A stretch of 64,000 nucleotides of DNA from Paraburkholderia podalyriae (GCF_014397785.1 NZ_VZQQ01000029.1:1-64000); one strand, 5' to 3'. Counted from the stretch's first letter, positions 34,110 through 43,086 are shown. The notes: a model not told the origin generated them from the sequence alone. Translations and numbers: made by a program.

Positions 34110-35141
34110 ATGGCATTTAACGTCACGCTCCGGCAAACCGGCCGGCAATTTCAGGTAGAACAGGACGAACCGGTGCTCTCCGCGGCCCTGCGTCAAGGCG
34201 TCGGCCTGCCGTACGGGTGCAAGAACGGCGCGTGCGGTTCGTGCAAGGGCACGGTCGTGAGCGGCGAGGTCGAGCAGCGCGCGCACTCGTCGTCGGCGTT
34301 GTCGAACGACGAAAAGACGCGCGGCATGGCGCTGCTGTGCTGCACGACCGCGTGCTCCGATCTCGAAGTCGACATCCGCGAAGTGGCCGGCGTCGGTGAC
34401 GTGCAGATCAAGAAGCTGCCATGCCGCGTGAACGCGATCGAGCGCAAGGCCGACGACGTGATCGTCGTGAAGCTGCAACTGCCCGCCAACGAACGTCTGC
34501 AATATCTGGCCGGCCAGTACCTCGAATTCATCCTGAAGGACGGCAAGCGCCGCAGCTATTCGATGGCGAACGCGCCGCACGTCGAGGGCCCGATCGAGCT
34601 GCACATTCGCCACATGCCCGGCGGCGCCTTCACCGATCACGTGTTCAACACGATGAAGGAGCGCGACATCCTGCGCTTCGAGGCGCCGCTCGGCACATTC
34701 TTCCTGCGCGAAGACTCGGACAAGCCGATCGTGCTGCTGGCGTCGGGCACCGGCTTCGCGCCGCTGAAGGCGATCGTCGAGCATGCGGTGTTCAAGAACA
34801 TCACGCGGCCCATGACGCTCTACTGGGGCGCGCGCCGCAAGAAAGACCTGTATCTGCTCGAACTCGCCGAACAGTGGGCGCGCGAGATTCCGAACTTCAA
34901 GTTCGTGCCGGTGCTCTCCGAGCCCGACGCAAGCGACGCGTGGACGGGCCGCACGGGCTTCGTGCATCGCGCGGTGATCGAAGATCTGCCCGACCTGTCG
35001 GCCTACCAGATGTATGCGTGCGGCGCGCCGGTGATGGTTGAATCGGCGCTGCGCGACTTCACGCAGCATCACAAGCTGCCGGAAGACGAGTTCTACGCGG
35101 ACTCGTTCACGAGCGCGGCCGATCTCGCGAACGCGGTCTGA
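34110..35141 (+). CDS. ferredoxin-type NAD(P)H reductase (CDP-6-deoxy-glucoseen reductase-like)
   Basis: A 343-residue flavoprotein. Residues 1-90 are a plant-type 2Fe-2S ferredoxin domain with C37, C42 and C45 (GCKNGACGSCKG) and the fourth ligand in LLCCTTAC (77-82). An FAD-binding domain follows with RRSYSMANAP, and then an NAD-binding domain with LLASGTGFAPLKAI and a closing MYACGAPVMVESAL. The layout is that of AscD, phenol hydroxylase P5 and related reductases. In this family context it is usually annotated as CDP-6-deoxy-delta-3,4-glucoseen reductase, but no deoxysugar genes are nearby, so its partner is unknown. Confidence 0.85.
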   Translation: MAFNVTLRQTGRQFQVEQDEPVLSAALRQGVGLPYGCKNGACGSCKGTVVSGEVEQRAHSSSALSNDEKTRGMALLCCTTACSDLEVDIREVAGVGDVQIKKLPCRVNAIERKADDVIVVKLQLPANERLQYLAGQYLEFILKDGKRRSYSMANAPHVEGPIELHIRHMPGGAFTDHVFNTMKERDILRFEAPLGTFFLREDSDKPIVLLASGTGFAPLKAIVEHAVFKNITRPMTLYWGARRKKDLYLLELAEQWAREIPNFKFVPVLSEPDASDAWTGRTGFVHRAVIEDLPDLSAYQMYACGAPVMVESALRDFTQHHKLPEDEFYADSFTSAADLANAV

Positions 35142-35269
35142 TCGCACCGCGGCAAACGGCCCGCCCGCGCGCTTGAATGAGCGCTCGCGTGGGCCGTTCG
35201 CGCCGAACATGTCAATGTCGCGACGTGTCGGCAAATTCGCCTCGATGCGGCGCCAGGGCAAATTCATGG

Positions 35270-35299
35270 TTTACACCAGCACTTTTCTTATCGTATTCT
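35270..35299 (+). promoter_or_regulatory. sigma-70-type promoter upstream of the argD leader
   Basis: TTTACA at 35270-35275 and TATTCT at 35294-35299 with an 18-base spacer, in a locally AT-rich patch. Initiation would fall at about 35306, one base before a short arginine-rich frame. Confidence 0.55.
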
Positions 35300-35306
35300 T
35301 TCGCGC

Positions 35307-35357
35307 ATGAACCGCATCCAGTCCGAACTCCGACGTCGCCGCTCGCCGCTCCCCTAG
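35307..35357 (+). CDS. candidate arginine-rich leader peptide of argD
   Basis: A 16-codon frame, MNRIQSELRRRRSPLP, with codons CGA CGT CGC CGC in a row at 35331-35342 and another Arg at position 3. It begins almost exactly at the predicted transcription start, so it would be translated as a leaderless message. It lies 177 bases before argD, with a terminator between. Runs of the end-product amino acid in a short upstream frame are the mark of transcription attenuation. The frame is short and could be chance; conservation in related genomes would decide. Confidence 0.4.
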   Translation: MNRIQSELRRRRSPLP

Positions 35358-35361
35358 GGAC

Positions 35362-35448
35362 GCCGCTGGCTTCGTCACGGACTCGCGCCACACACAAACC
35401 TGGGCGCAAGCTGTTCGAATCATGAAAGCCACGGCATGCCGTGGCTTT
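35362..35448 (+). terminator. terminator with alternative antiterminator pairing before argD
   Basis: The terminator is AAAGCCACGGC / GCCGTGGCTTT (35425-35435 and 35438-35448), an 11-bp stem with an AT turn, followed by TCTGTTTTT. The upstream segment GCCGCTGGCTT (35362-35372) can pair with the 5' arm AAGCCACGGC over ten base pairs with one bulged C, which would block the terminator. The terminator itself is certain; the switch is inferred. It could otherwise be the end of the upstream reductase transcript, 280 bases away. Confidence 0.7.
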
Positions 35449-35533
35449 TCTGTTTTTCCGGCCGAGTTTCGTTGGCCAAACCGTCACCGTTTCTTCACCT
35501 TGCTCTCACCCTTTTGCCCTGGAGCCTGCCGTC

Positions 35534-36718
35534 ATGAATTTCAATGAGTATCCAATCGATTCGCTGATGTACATCACGAACCGGCCCGAAATCGTTTTCA
35601 CGCATGGCAAAGGCTCGTGGATTTACGACAGCAACGGCAAGCGCTACCTGGATTTCATTCAGGGCTGGGCGGTCAACAGCCTCGGCCACTGCAACGACGG
35701 CATGATCGAAGCGCTGAACCAGCAGGCCAGGCTGCTGATCAACCCGTCGCCGGCGTTCTACAACGAGCCGATGGCAAAGCTCGCGGACCTGCTCACGCAA
35801 CACAGCTGCTTCGACAAGGTGTTCTTCGCGAACAGCGGCGCCGAGGCGAACGAAGGCGCGATCAAGCTCGCGCGCAAGTGGGGCAGAAAGTTCAAGAACG
35901 GCGCGTTCGAGATCATCACGTTCGATCACAGCTTCCACGGCCGCACGCTCGCGACGATGTCGGCCAGCGGCAAGCCCGGCTGGGACACGATCTATGCGCC
36001 GCAGGTGCCGGGCTTCCCGAAGGCGGACCTGAACGACATCGCGTCGGTGGAAAAGCTGATCAACGCGAAGACCGTCGCAGTGATGCTCGAGCCGATCCAG
36101 GGCGAAGGCGGCGTGATCCCCGCGTCCCGCGAGTTCATGCAGCAACTGCGCGAGCTGACGAAAAGACACGACATCCTGCTGATCGTCGATGAAGTGCAAA
36201 GCGGCTGCGGTCGCGCCGGCACGCTGTTCGCGTATCAGCTGTCGGGCGTCGAGCCGGACATCATGACGCTCGGCAAGGGCATCGGCGGCGGCGTGCCGCT
36301 CGCGGCGCTGCTGTCGAAGGCGGAAATCGCCGTGTTCGAAGCGGGCGACCAGGGCGGCACCTACAACGGCAATCCGCTGATGACCGCGGTCGGCTACTCG
36401 GTGATTTCGCAGCTGACGGCGCCGGGCTTTCTCGAAGGCGTGCGCTCGCGTGGCGAATATCTGCGCACGAAGCTGCTCGAGCTGTCCGAAGAGCGCGGCT
36501 TCAAGTGCGAGCGCGGCGAGGGTCTGCTGCGCGCGCTGCTGCTCGGCAAGGACATCGGCAACCAGATCGTCGAGAAGGCGCGCGACATGCAACCCGACGG
36601 CGTGCTGCTGAACGCCGCACGTCCGAATCTGCTGCGCTTCATGCCGGCGCTTAACGTGACGACCGAAGAGATCGACCAGATGCTGGCGATGCTGCGCTCG
36701 GTTCTCGACTCGCTGTAA
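35534..36718 (+). CDS. argD: acetylornithine transaminase
   Basis: A 394-residue class III PLP-dependent aminotransferase. Landmarks are YLDFIQGWAVNSLGHCN, FFANSGAEANEGAIKLARKW (phosphate binding), HGRTLATMSASG, the Asp pair region LLIVDEVQSGCGR, and the PLP Lys in MTLGKGIGGGVP. This pattern fits ArgD, which makes N-acetylornithine from the semialdehyde in arginine synthesis; the enzyme often also serves lysine synthesis. The ATG at 35534 starts MNFNEYPIDSLM, matching the family. A GNAT gene follows 19 bases later. The leader region upstream suggests arginine control. Confidence 0.85.
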   Translation: MNFNEYPIDSLMYITNRPEIVFTHGKGSWIYDSNGKRYLDFIQGWAVNSLGHCNDGMIEALNQQARLLINPSPAFYNEPMAKLADLLTQHSCFDKVFFANSGAEANEGAIKLARKWGRKFKNGAFEIITFDHSFHGRTLATMSASGKPGWDTIYAPQVPGFPKADLNDIASVEKLINAKTVAVMLEPIQGEGGVIPASREFMQQLRELTKRHDILLIVDEVQSGCGRAGTLFAYQLSGVEPDIMTLGKGIGGGVPLAALLSKAEIAVFEAGDQGGTYNGNPLMTAVGYSVISQLTAPGFLEGVRSRGEYLRTKLLELSEERGFKCERGEGLLRALLLGKDIGNQIVEKARDMQPDGVLLNAARPNLLRFMPALNVTTEEIDQMLAMLRSVLDSL

Positions 36719-36737
36719 TCAACCACGGAGCGCACCG

Positions 36738-37211
36738 GTGACGACGAACACGACGCTGTCGATCCGCCGCTTCGACGCGAGCGATACCGAGGCGGTGATC
36801 GCGCTATGGCAGGCGGTTTTTCCCGAGTATCGGGATGTGACGAGACCGCAGCGCAATCCGCGTCTGTCGATCGCGAACAAGCTCGCGACGCAGCCGGAGC
36901 TGTTCTTCGTCGCGGTGCTCGAGGGCCGAATCGTCGGTACCGTGATGGGCGGCTATGACGGACACCGCGGCTGGCTGTATTCGCTAGCGGTCGACGCATC
37001 GCTGCGGCGTCATGGCATCGGCACGCGACTCGTCGCGCACGTCGAGAGCGAGTTGACGAAGCTGGGTTGTCCGAAGCTGAATCTGCAGGTGCTATCGTCG
37101 GCGACGCCTGAGGTGCGCGCGTTCTACGATGCGCTCGGTTATCGCGCCGATGCGGTGATCAGCCTCGGCAAGCGGCTCGGCGAATACGCGGACGCGGCTC
37201 CGGCGGCTTGA
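36738..37211 (+). CDS. GNAT family acetyltransferase (YpeA type)
   Basis: A 157-residue N-acetyltransferase. Residues about 57-75 (LFFVAVLEGRIVGTVMGGYD) form the central strands, and YSLAVDASLRRHGIGTRLV holds the acetyl-CoA pyrophosphate loop (R-x-x-G-I-G). AFYDALGY near the end is a GNAT hallmark. The start is GTG 36738. It follows argD by 19 bases, so the two probably share a transcript. Substrate unknown. Confidence 0.82.
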   Translation: MTTNTTLSIRRFDASDTEAVIALWQAVFPEYRDVTRPQRNPRLSIANKLATQPELFFVAVLEGRIVGTVMGGYDGHRGWLYSLAVDASLRRHGIGTRLVAHVESELTKLGCPKLNLQVLSSATPEVRAFYDALGYRADAVISLGKRLGEYADAAPAA

Positions 37212-37231
37212 TTCGCGTCGCACGCCTGATT

Positions 37232-37270
37232 AAAAAGGCCGCATGCGCTGATTGGCGTATGCGGCCTTTT
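37232..37270 (+). terminator. rho-independent terminator after argD-GNAT
   Basis: A 16-bp stem AAAAGGCCGCATGCGC / GCGTATGCGGCCTTTT (one mismatch) with a six-base loop. It ends the argD operon. Confidence 0.85.
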
Positions 37271-37466
37271 CAATGGTTCTCCAACGAGCGGCAGATATCG
37301 GCGGATTCGGACAAACATCGGATGGCGGGCAGGTGGATTGTCTAAACTCGTTTACGCACGAGACGACGCCGGGGCTGGAAAGACAGGTTTGCGGCGATTC
37401 GGGACCCTCGCCGGGGCGGCTCATGCGTCCGAGTCCCAACATGTTGGAATCGTAAGGGGAATCTTC

Positions 37467-37760
37467 ATGGCGACTTATGTGGTGCTCCTGCAATTTACGG
37501 ATCAGGGTATCCGCACGATCAAGAACAGCGCACAGCGAGCCGGGCAGGCGGCAGAGATGGCGAAAACTTTCGGCTGCGAAATGAAGCAGATCTACTGGAC
37601 CTTGGGGGAATACGACGTTGTCTCGATCGTCGAAGCGGCAGACGAGCAGAGCTTCCTCGCCTTCGGTTTCGCGCTCGGCTCGGCCGGCAATGTCCGCTCT
37701 CAAACGCTGCGTGCGTTCACAAAAGACGAAATCAGCGCGGTTATCGGGCGACTCCCTTAA
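37467..37760 (+). CDS. GYD domain protein
   Basis: A 97-residue protein of the GYD family, a small alpha/beta barrel-like fold. It starts MATYVVLLQFTDQGIRTIKN, has YWTLGEYDVVSIVEAADEQS (the GxYD signature) and ends with a helix. GGGGAA lies before the ATG at 37467. Function is not known for the family. It converges on the liv operon and shares the terminator region. Confidence 0.8.
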   Translation: MATYVVLLQFTDQGIRTIKNSAQRAGQAAEMAKTFGCEMKQIYWTLGEYDVVSIVEAADEQSFLAFGFALGSAGNVRSQTLRAFTKDEISAVIGRLP

Positions 37761-37774
37761 TTCACGCTCCAACC

Positions 37775-37819
37775 GAAAAAATAAAACGCGCCCCACGACG
37801 TTGCATCGTGAGGCGCGTT
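37775..37819 (-). terminator. terminator of the liv operon
   Basis: Stem AACGCGCC, one mismatch, CACGA, loop, then the complementary TCGTG and GGCGCGTT. The A-rich left flank gives a U run on the minus strand, right after livF. Confidence 0.8.
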
Positions 37820-37880
37820 GCAAGCAGGACGTGTACGCGAATGGCACGCGCCCTGCTCATCACCTACTTTATTCGCCCAC

Positions 37881-38603
37881 TCATTCACCCAGATAGGCGG
37901 CCCGAACCTTCGGATCGTCGAGCATCTGTTTCGCGTCGCCCGACATCGTGATCAGACCGGAGTCCATCACGTAACCGCGATTCGCCGCCTGCAGCGCGAG
38001 ACGCGCGTTCTGCTCGACGAGCAGCACGGTCATGCCTTCGCCCGAAATCAGGCGCACCACTTCGAAGATCTTCTCGACCATGATCGGCGACAGACCCATC
38101 GACGGTTCGTCGAGCAGCAACAGTTTGGGACGCGAGATGATCGCGCGCGCCATCGCGAGCATCTGCTGCTCGCCGCCCGACAGCGTGCCCGCGTATTGCG
38201 TCGCGCGTTCCTTCAGACGCGGAAAGAAGCCGAACATGCGCTCGACGTCCGACTTGATGCCATCCTCATCGTTGCGCAGATACGCGCCCATCTGCATGTT
38301 CTCGACGATCGACATGCGCGCGAAAATGCCACGCCCTTCCGGCACCATCGCGAGACCGCGCTTGAGCAACTCGTGCGCCGGCAGCCCCTTGATCGACTGA
38401 CCCATGTACTCGATGTCGCCGCCCGCATACGCCTTCAGGCCCGTGATCGCCTTCATCGTCGTGGTCTTGCCCGCGCCGTTCGCGCCGATCAGCGTGACGA
38501 GTTCGCCCTGCCCGACTTCGAGGTCGACACCCTTGACCGCCTGGATGCCACCGTAGTTGACCTGCAGGCCCTTGATTTTCAACATTGCTTGCGTCGTGGA
38601 CAT
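37881..38603 (-). CDS. livF: branched-chain amino acid ABC transporter ATPase LivF
   Basis: A 240-residue ABC ATPase. Walker A is GANGAGKTTTMKAI, the signature LSGGEQQMLAMARA, and Walker B LLLLDEPSMGLSP, all of the LivF subtype (short, with MVPEGRGIFARMSIVENM). It drives leucine-type uptake with LivG. The ATG at 38603 overlaps the end of livG. Confidence 0.93.
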   Translation of the reverse strand: MSTTQAMLKIKGLQVNYGGIQAVKGVDLEVGQGELVTLIGANGAGKTTTMKAITGLKAYAGGDIEYMGQSIKGLPAHELLKRGLAMVPEGRGIFARMSIVENMQMGAYLRNDEDGIKSDVERMFGFFPRLKERATQYAGTLSGGEQQMLAMARAIISRPKLLLLDEPSMGLSPIMVEKIFEVVRLISGEGMTVLLVEQNARLALQAANRGYVMDSGLITMSGDAKQMLDDPKVRAAYLGE

Positions 38604-39394
38604 CAGTGGACCCCCGCACCCAGATAAGCTTCGATCACCTTCGCATCCTTCTGCACGTCCTGCGGCAGACCCTGCGCAATCACCTTGCCGTAGTCGAGCA
38701 CCGTCATCTGGTTGCACAGGCCCATCACGAGCTTCACATCGTGTTCGATCAGCAGAATCGTCCTGCCGTCCGCGCGGATCTTGTCGAGCAGCCTGGTCAG
38801 CTCGACCTTCTCGGTGGCGTTCATGCCGGCCGCCGGTTCGTCGAGCGCGAGCAGCTTCGGATCGGTCGCCAATGCACGCGCGATCTCCAGACGACGCTGG
38901 TGGCCGTACGACAGGTTGCGCGACGTGTAGTCCGCGTACTGCGTGATGCCGACGTAGTCGAGCAGTTCGAGCGCGCGTTCCTTGATCTCGCGCTCTTCCT
39001 GGCGTTCGGCCGGCGTCTGGAACACCGCGCCGAGCAGACCGTGCTTCGTGCGCACATGACGGCCGACCATCACGTTTTCGAGCGCGGTCATGCCGCCGAA
39101 CAGACGGATGTTCTGGAACGTGCGCGCGATGCCCGCCTTCGCGACCTGATAGACCGCGGTCGGCGTGTAGTTCTCGCCGTCGAGCTTGAACTCGCCTGAA
39201 TCCGGCGTGTACAGACCCGTGATCACATTGAAGAAGGTGGTTTTGCCGGCGCCGTTCGGGCCGATCAGACCGTAGATCTCGCCCGCGCGGATCTGCAGGC
39301 CGACCTCGGAAAGCGCCTGCAGGCCGCCGAAGCGCTTGTTGACGCCCTTCACCGACAGACGGATCGCCGCATTGTTGCTTACGTTATCGCTCAT
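38603..39394 (-). CDS. livG: branched-chain amino acid ABC transporter ATPase LivG
   Basis: A 263-residue ABC ATPase with GPNGAGKTTFFNVITG, the LivG-specific IARTFQNIRLFGGMTALENV, signature LSYGHQRRLEIARAL and Walker B LLALDEPAAGMN. Partner of LivF on the LivHM permease. The stop shares one base with the livF start, and livM lies 20 bases upstream. Confidence 0.93.
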   Translation of the reverse strand: MSDNVSNNAAIRLSVKGVNKRFGGLQALSEVGLQIRAGEIYGLIGPNGAGKTTFFNVITGLYTPDSGEFKLDGENYTPTAVYQVAKAGIARTFQNIRLFGGMTALENVMVGRHVRTKHGLLGAVFQTPAERQEEREIKERALELLDYVGITQYADYTSRNLSYGHQRRLEIARALATDPKLLALDEPAAGMNATEKVELTRLLDKIRADGRTILLIEHDVKLVMGLCNQMTVLDYGKVIAQGLPQDVQKDAKVIEAYLGAGVH

Positions 39395-39414
39395 GTCTTT
39401 ATCTCCACCGGACC

Positions 39415-40584
39415 TTATGCGCGCACCGGCTTCTTGCCGCTACGCTTCGCCAGTTTCGCAATCTTGTCTTCGTGCTTCGGCGCGGGCCACAGGCCTTCCG
39501 AGCGATACAGCATGATCACGACCATCGCGAGACCGTACAGCAACTGACGGATCACTTCGGTATCGACGATTTCATGGCCGAAGATCATGTTCTGCAGCGG
39601 ACCCATCGTCGAGCGCAGAAACTCGGGGAACACCGCCAGCAGCACCGCGCCGAGGATCACGCCCGGAATGTGGCCCATGCCGCCGAGCACCACGCAGGCG
39701 AGCACCACGACCGACTCCCAGAACGTGAACGATTCCGGTGACACGAAGCCCTGGAACGAGCCGAACATCGCGCCCGACAGGCCGCCGAACGACGCGCCCA
39801 TCGCGAACGCGAGCAGCTTGACGTTACGGGTATTGATGCCCATCGCCTTGGCGGCGATTTCGTCTTCGCGGATCGCGGCCCACGCGCGGCCTATACGCGA
39901 ATGCTGCAGACGCGTACACGTCCAGATCACGAGCAGCGCGCACAGCACGAACAGGTAGTAGTACAGGTACACCGACGGGAACTGCATGCCGAACAGCGTG
40001 TGCGTCTGCGCGAGGCTGAAGCCGCCGACCTGCACCGGGTCGATCCCCGTGATCCCCTTCGGGCCGTTGGTGATGTTCACCGGACGGTCGAGGTTATTCA
40101 TGAAGATCCGCACGATTTCCCCGAAGCCGAGGGTCACGATCGCGAGGTAGTCGCCCCGCAGTCGCAGCGTCGGCGCACCGAGCAGAATCCCGAACATCGC
40201 GGCGATCGCCATCGCGATCGGCACGATGATCCAGATCGGCACGTGGATGCCGTTCGGCGCGAGATGCGCGATCCACTCGAATTGCGTCGCGAGGTGCGGC
40301 GAGCTCAGCAGCGCCGCGACGTAGGCGCCGATCGCGTAGAACGCGATGTAGCCCAGGTCCAGCAGGCCGGCAAAGCCCACCACCACGTTCAGGCCCAGCG
40401 CGAGCATCACGTACAGCATCGCGAAGTCGAGCACGCGGACCCAGTAGTTGCCGCCCGCCGCGCCGATCATCATCGGCGCGGCGATCACGAAGATCGCCGT
40501 GAGGATGCCGATGGTCAGCGTCTTCGTGCGGTTCTTTTCGGGGATGAGCGTCGTGGACGGCTCGATCGGTTGAATTGAGGTCAT
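39415..40584 (-). CDS. livM: branched-chain amino acid ABC transporter permease LivM
   Basis: A 389-residue permease with about ten helices. GLNVVVGFAGLLDLGYIAFY and LRGDYLAIVTLGFGEIVRIF are LivM signatures, and AAKAMGINTRNVKLLAFAMG is the cytoplasmic ATPase-contact loop. A 50-residue N-terminal part and a basic C-terminus are usual for the longer LivM type. Confidence 0.92.
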   Translation of the reverse strand: MTSIQPIEPSTTLIPEKNRTKTLTIGILTAIFVIAAPMMIGAAGGNYWVRVLDFAMLYVMLALGLNVVVGFAGLLDLGYIAFYAIGAYVAALLSSPHLATQFEWIAHLAPNGIHVPIWIIVPIAMAIAAMFGILLGAPTLRLRGDYLAIVTLGFGEIVRIFMNNLDRPVNITNGPKGITGIDPVQVGGFSLAQTHTLFGMQFPSVYLYYYLFVLCALLVIWTCTRLQHSRIGRAWAAIREDEIAAKAMGINTRNVKLLAFAMGASFGGLSGAMFGSFQGFVSPESFTFWESVVVLACVVLGGMGHIPGVILGAVLLAVFPEFLRSTMGPLQNMIFGHEIVDTEVIRQLLYGLAMVVIMLYRSEGLWPAPKHEDKIAKLAKRSGKKPVRA

Positions 40585-40610
40585 GATTGTTGACTCCTTG
40601 TGGCCCGGGA

Positions 40611-41561
40611 TCAGGCGCGATCCGCGACACGTTCGCCGAGCAGACCCGACGGACGGAACACGAGCACGACGATCAGCACGATGAACGCGAACACGTCCTG
40701 GTAGTTACTACCGAACACGCCGCCCGTGAGGTTGCCGATATAGCCGGCGCCCAACTGCTCGATCAGGCCGAGGAGCACACCGCCGACCATCGCGCCGCCG
40801 AGATTGCCGATACCGCCCAGCACCGCCGCGGTAAAGGCCTTCAGGCCAGGGATGAAGCCCATGTAGAAGTGCGCGTTGCCGTATTCGGACGCGATCATCA
40901 CGCCGGCGAGCGCAGCCAGCGCCGAGCCGATCATGAAGGTCGCCGAAATCACGAAGTTCGGGCTCACACCCATCAGGCTCGCGACGTTCGGGTTTTCGGC
41001 GATCGCGCGCATTGCACGGCCGAGCCTGGTCTTGTGCACGAGCAGCAGCAGGCCGCCCATCACGAGGAACGCCACCACGATGATCACGATTTCGGTCATC
41101 GAGATCACGGCGCCGGGCGTCGTGTCGGTCGCCTTGATCACGTTGATCGGGTCGGTGGGCAACAGCTGCGGGAACGGCAGCGGATTGCGCGACCAGATCA
41201 TCATCGCGAGCGTCTGCAGCAGAATCGACACACCGATCGCGGTGATCAGCGGCGCGAGACGCGGTGCGCGCCGCAACGGCCGGTAGGCGACCCGCTCGAT
41301 CGTGTAGCCGACCACCGCGCAGACCGCCGCCGCGATGATCAACGCGATGACGAGCGTCAGCACATTGCCGAGGCCGGGGAAGTGGTTCTGCAGCACACCT
41401 ATGGCGGAGAGCGCAACCATCGCGCCCACCATCAACACGTCGCCGTGAGCGAAGTTGATGATGCCCAGAATGCCGTAAACCATCGTATAGCCCAGTGCGA
41501 TGATGGCGTAGACACTGCCAAGCACCAGTCCATTCAGGATCTGCTGGATGAAGATATCCAT
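40611..41561 (-). CDS. livH: branched-chain amino acid ABC transporter permease LivH
   Basis: A 316-residue permease starting MDIFIQQILNGLVLGSVYAI, with GYTMVYGILGIINFAHGDVL (the LivH hallmark) and a C-terminal GALAALAGVMIAS / GLKAFTAAVLGGIGNL region. Pairs with LivM. Lies 26 bases before livM; livK is 228 bases upstream, separated by a terminator. Confidence 0.93.
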   Translation of the reverse strand: MDIFIQQILNGLVLGSVYAIIALGYTMVYGILGIINFAHGDVLMVGAMVALSAIGVLQNHFPGLGNVLTLVIALIIAAAVCAVVGYTIERVAYRPLRRAPRLAPLITAIGVSILLQTLAMMIWSRNPLPFPQLLPTDPINVIKATDTTPGAVISMTEIVIIVVAFLVMGGLLLLVHKTRLGRAMRAIAENPNVASLMGVSPNFVISATFMIGSALAALAGVMIASEYGNAHFYMGFIPGLKAFTAAVLGGIGNLGGAMVGGVLLGLIEQLGAGYIGNLTGGVFGSNYQDVFAFIVLIVVLVFRPSGLLGERVADRA

Positions 41562-41735
41562 TTAATGCTCCTTAGCCCGTGCGACTGGATTCGCGTTTTT
41601 CATCTGCCGGTGGGCGGTGATGCGCTACGAATCTCAACGGCACTGCGGGTACTGATGTAAAAGACCGGTAAGGGTTATCCGCTGCCGGCTTGCCCTGACG
41701 ACCGTGATGCGGTCGCGAGCGCCCCTTGGGCGGAT

Positions 41736-41772
41736 GCAAAAACGGCACCGTTGGATGGTGTCGGTGCCGTCA
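41736..41772 (-). terminator. terminator between livK and livH
   Basis: Stem ACGGCACCG / CGGTGCCGT (41742-41750 and 41762-41770) with an 11-base loop; on the minus strand it is followed by TTTTTGC. It lies just after livK, so much of the livK transcript should end here. Confidence 0.8.
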
Positions 41773-41789
41773 GGCCGAACTTCCCGTCA

Positions 41790-42992
41790 TCACATCTTTA
41801 CGACGTCGAGCACTGCTTTCTTGCCGTCCTTGAAGTCGTAAAGCGTAATGGCGCCCTCTTTCAAATCACCCTTGTCGTCGAACGCGATGTGGCCGATTAC
41901 CCCGTTGTAATCGGTCGAAGGCATCGCAGCCAGCACCTTGGGCGCCTCGATAGAATTAGCGCGCTTCATTGCATCGACGATCACATACACAGCGTCATAC
42001 GTGAACGGCGCGTAAATCTGCACCGGCGTGTGGAAACGGTCCTCGTACTTCTTTTCGAAGTCCGCTCCCTTGTCCATTTTCGAAAGCGCCAGTCCTGCTT
42101 CCGAACAGACCAGGTTTTGCACGGCGGTACCCGCCAGCTCACCTACCTTGTCGGTACACACACCGTCGCCGCCAAGGATTTTTGCCCTGATATCGAGCGC
42201 CGCCGCCTGCTTCGTGAACGGCCCGCCCGTCGCGTCCATGCCGCCGAACATGATGGCGTCCGGCTGAACACTCTTGATCTTCGTGAGAATGGCCCGGAAA
42301 TCCGTGGCCTTGTCGTTCGTCGCCTCGCGCGCGACGATCTTCGCGCCGCTCGCCTCGGCGGTCTTCGCGAACTCGTCCGCGAGACCCTTGCCGTAGGCGG
42401 TCGCATCGTCCACGACCGCGATGCGTTTGGCGCCCATCGCCTTCGTCGCGTAATTGGCGAGCGCCGGACCCTGCTGCGCGTCGGTCGCGACCACGCGGTA
42501 GGTCGTCTTGAACCCCTGCTGTGTGTAGGCCGGATTCGTCGACGACGGCGAGATCTCCACGATGTTCGCGTCGCTATAGATCTTCGACGCCGGAATCGAG
42601 ACGCCGGAGTTCAGGTGCCCGATCACCGCGACCACGTGATCGTCGACCAGCTTCTGCGCGACGGCGGTGCCGGTTTTCGGGTCCGCCGCATCGTCCTGCG
42701 CGTCTAGCTGCAACTGGATCTTGCGACCGTCGATCGTCAGACCTTGCGCGTTGATTTCCTCGACCGCGAGGCGCGCCCCATTTTCGTTGTCCTTGCCCAG
42801 GTGCGCGATGCCGCCCGTCAACGGGGCCGCATGACCGATCTTCACGATAGTCGCTTCGCTCGCGGCGGCGACCGCCGCGGCCGAAGCCGCCGATGCGCCC
42901 GTTCCCGCTTCGCCATCCTGTTTCTTGCCGCACGCGGTCAGCATCGCAACCGCGGCCGCGATGGACACGGCGTAAGCAAATTTGACTCGCAT
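41790..42992 (-). CDS. livK: branched-chain amino acid-binding protein (LivK type)
   Basis: A 400-residue periplasmic binding protein. Residues 1-20 form a lipoprotein-like signal with the lipobox LTAC, and an Ala/Ser-rich linker follows. The mature domain starts IVKIGHAAPLTGGIAHLGKD, typical of LivJ/LivK. It binds leucine, isoleucine or valine and feeds LivHMGF. The ATG at 42992 has AGGAGA nine bases upstream. Separate terminator and promoter suggest it is made in excess over the membrane parts. Confidence 0.9.
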   Translation of the reverse strand: MRVKFAYAVSIAAAVAMLTACGKKQDGEAGTGASAASAAAVAAASEATIVKIGHAAPLTGGIAHLGKDNENGARLAVEEINAQGLTIDGRKIQLQLDAQDDAADPKTGTAVAQKLVDDHVVAVIGHLNSGVSIPASKIYSDANIVEISPSSTNPAYTQQGFKTTYRVVATDAQQGPALANYATKAMGAKRIAVVDDATAYGKGLADEFAKTAEASGAKIVAREATNDKATDFRAILTKIKSVQPDAIMFGGMDATGGPFTKQAAALDIRAKILGGDGVCTDKVGELAGTAVQNLVCSEAGLALSKMDKGADFEKKYEDRFHTPVQIYAPFTYDAVYVIVDAMKRANSIEAPKVLAAMPSTDYNGVIGHIAFDDKGDLKEGAITLYDFKDGKKAVLDVVKM

Positions 42993-43058
42993 CAAGTAAG
43001 GTCTCCTGCGCCTTGCAAAATCCATTGTTCGGGACCTGAAGGCCTTGAGAACGCGCGC

Positions 43059-43086
43059 ATTGTAACTCCAATTATGCGGGTGGCAA
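43059..43086 (-). promoter_or_regulatory. sigma-70-type promoter of livK
   Basis: On the minus strand TTGCCA (43081-43086) and TACAAT (43059-43064) with a 16-base spacer, about 65 bases upstream of the livK start. Confidence 0.6.
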
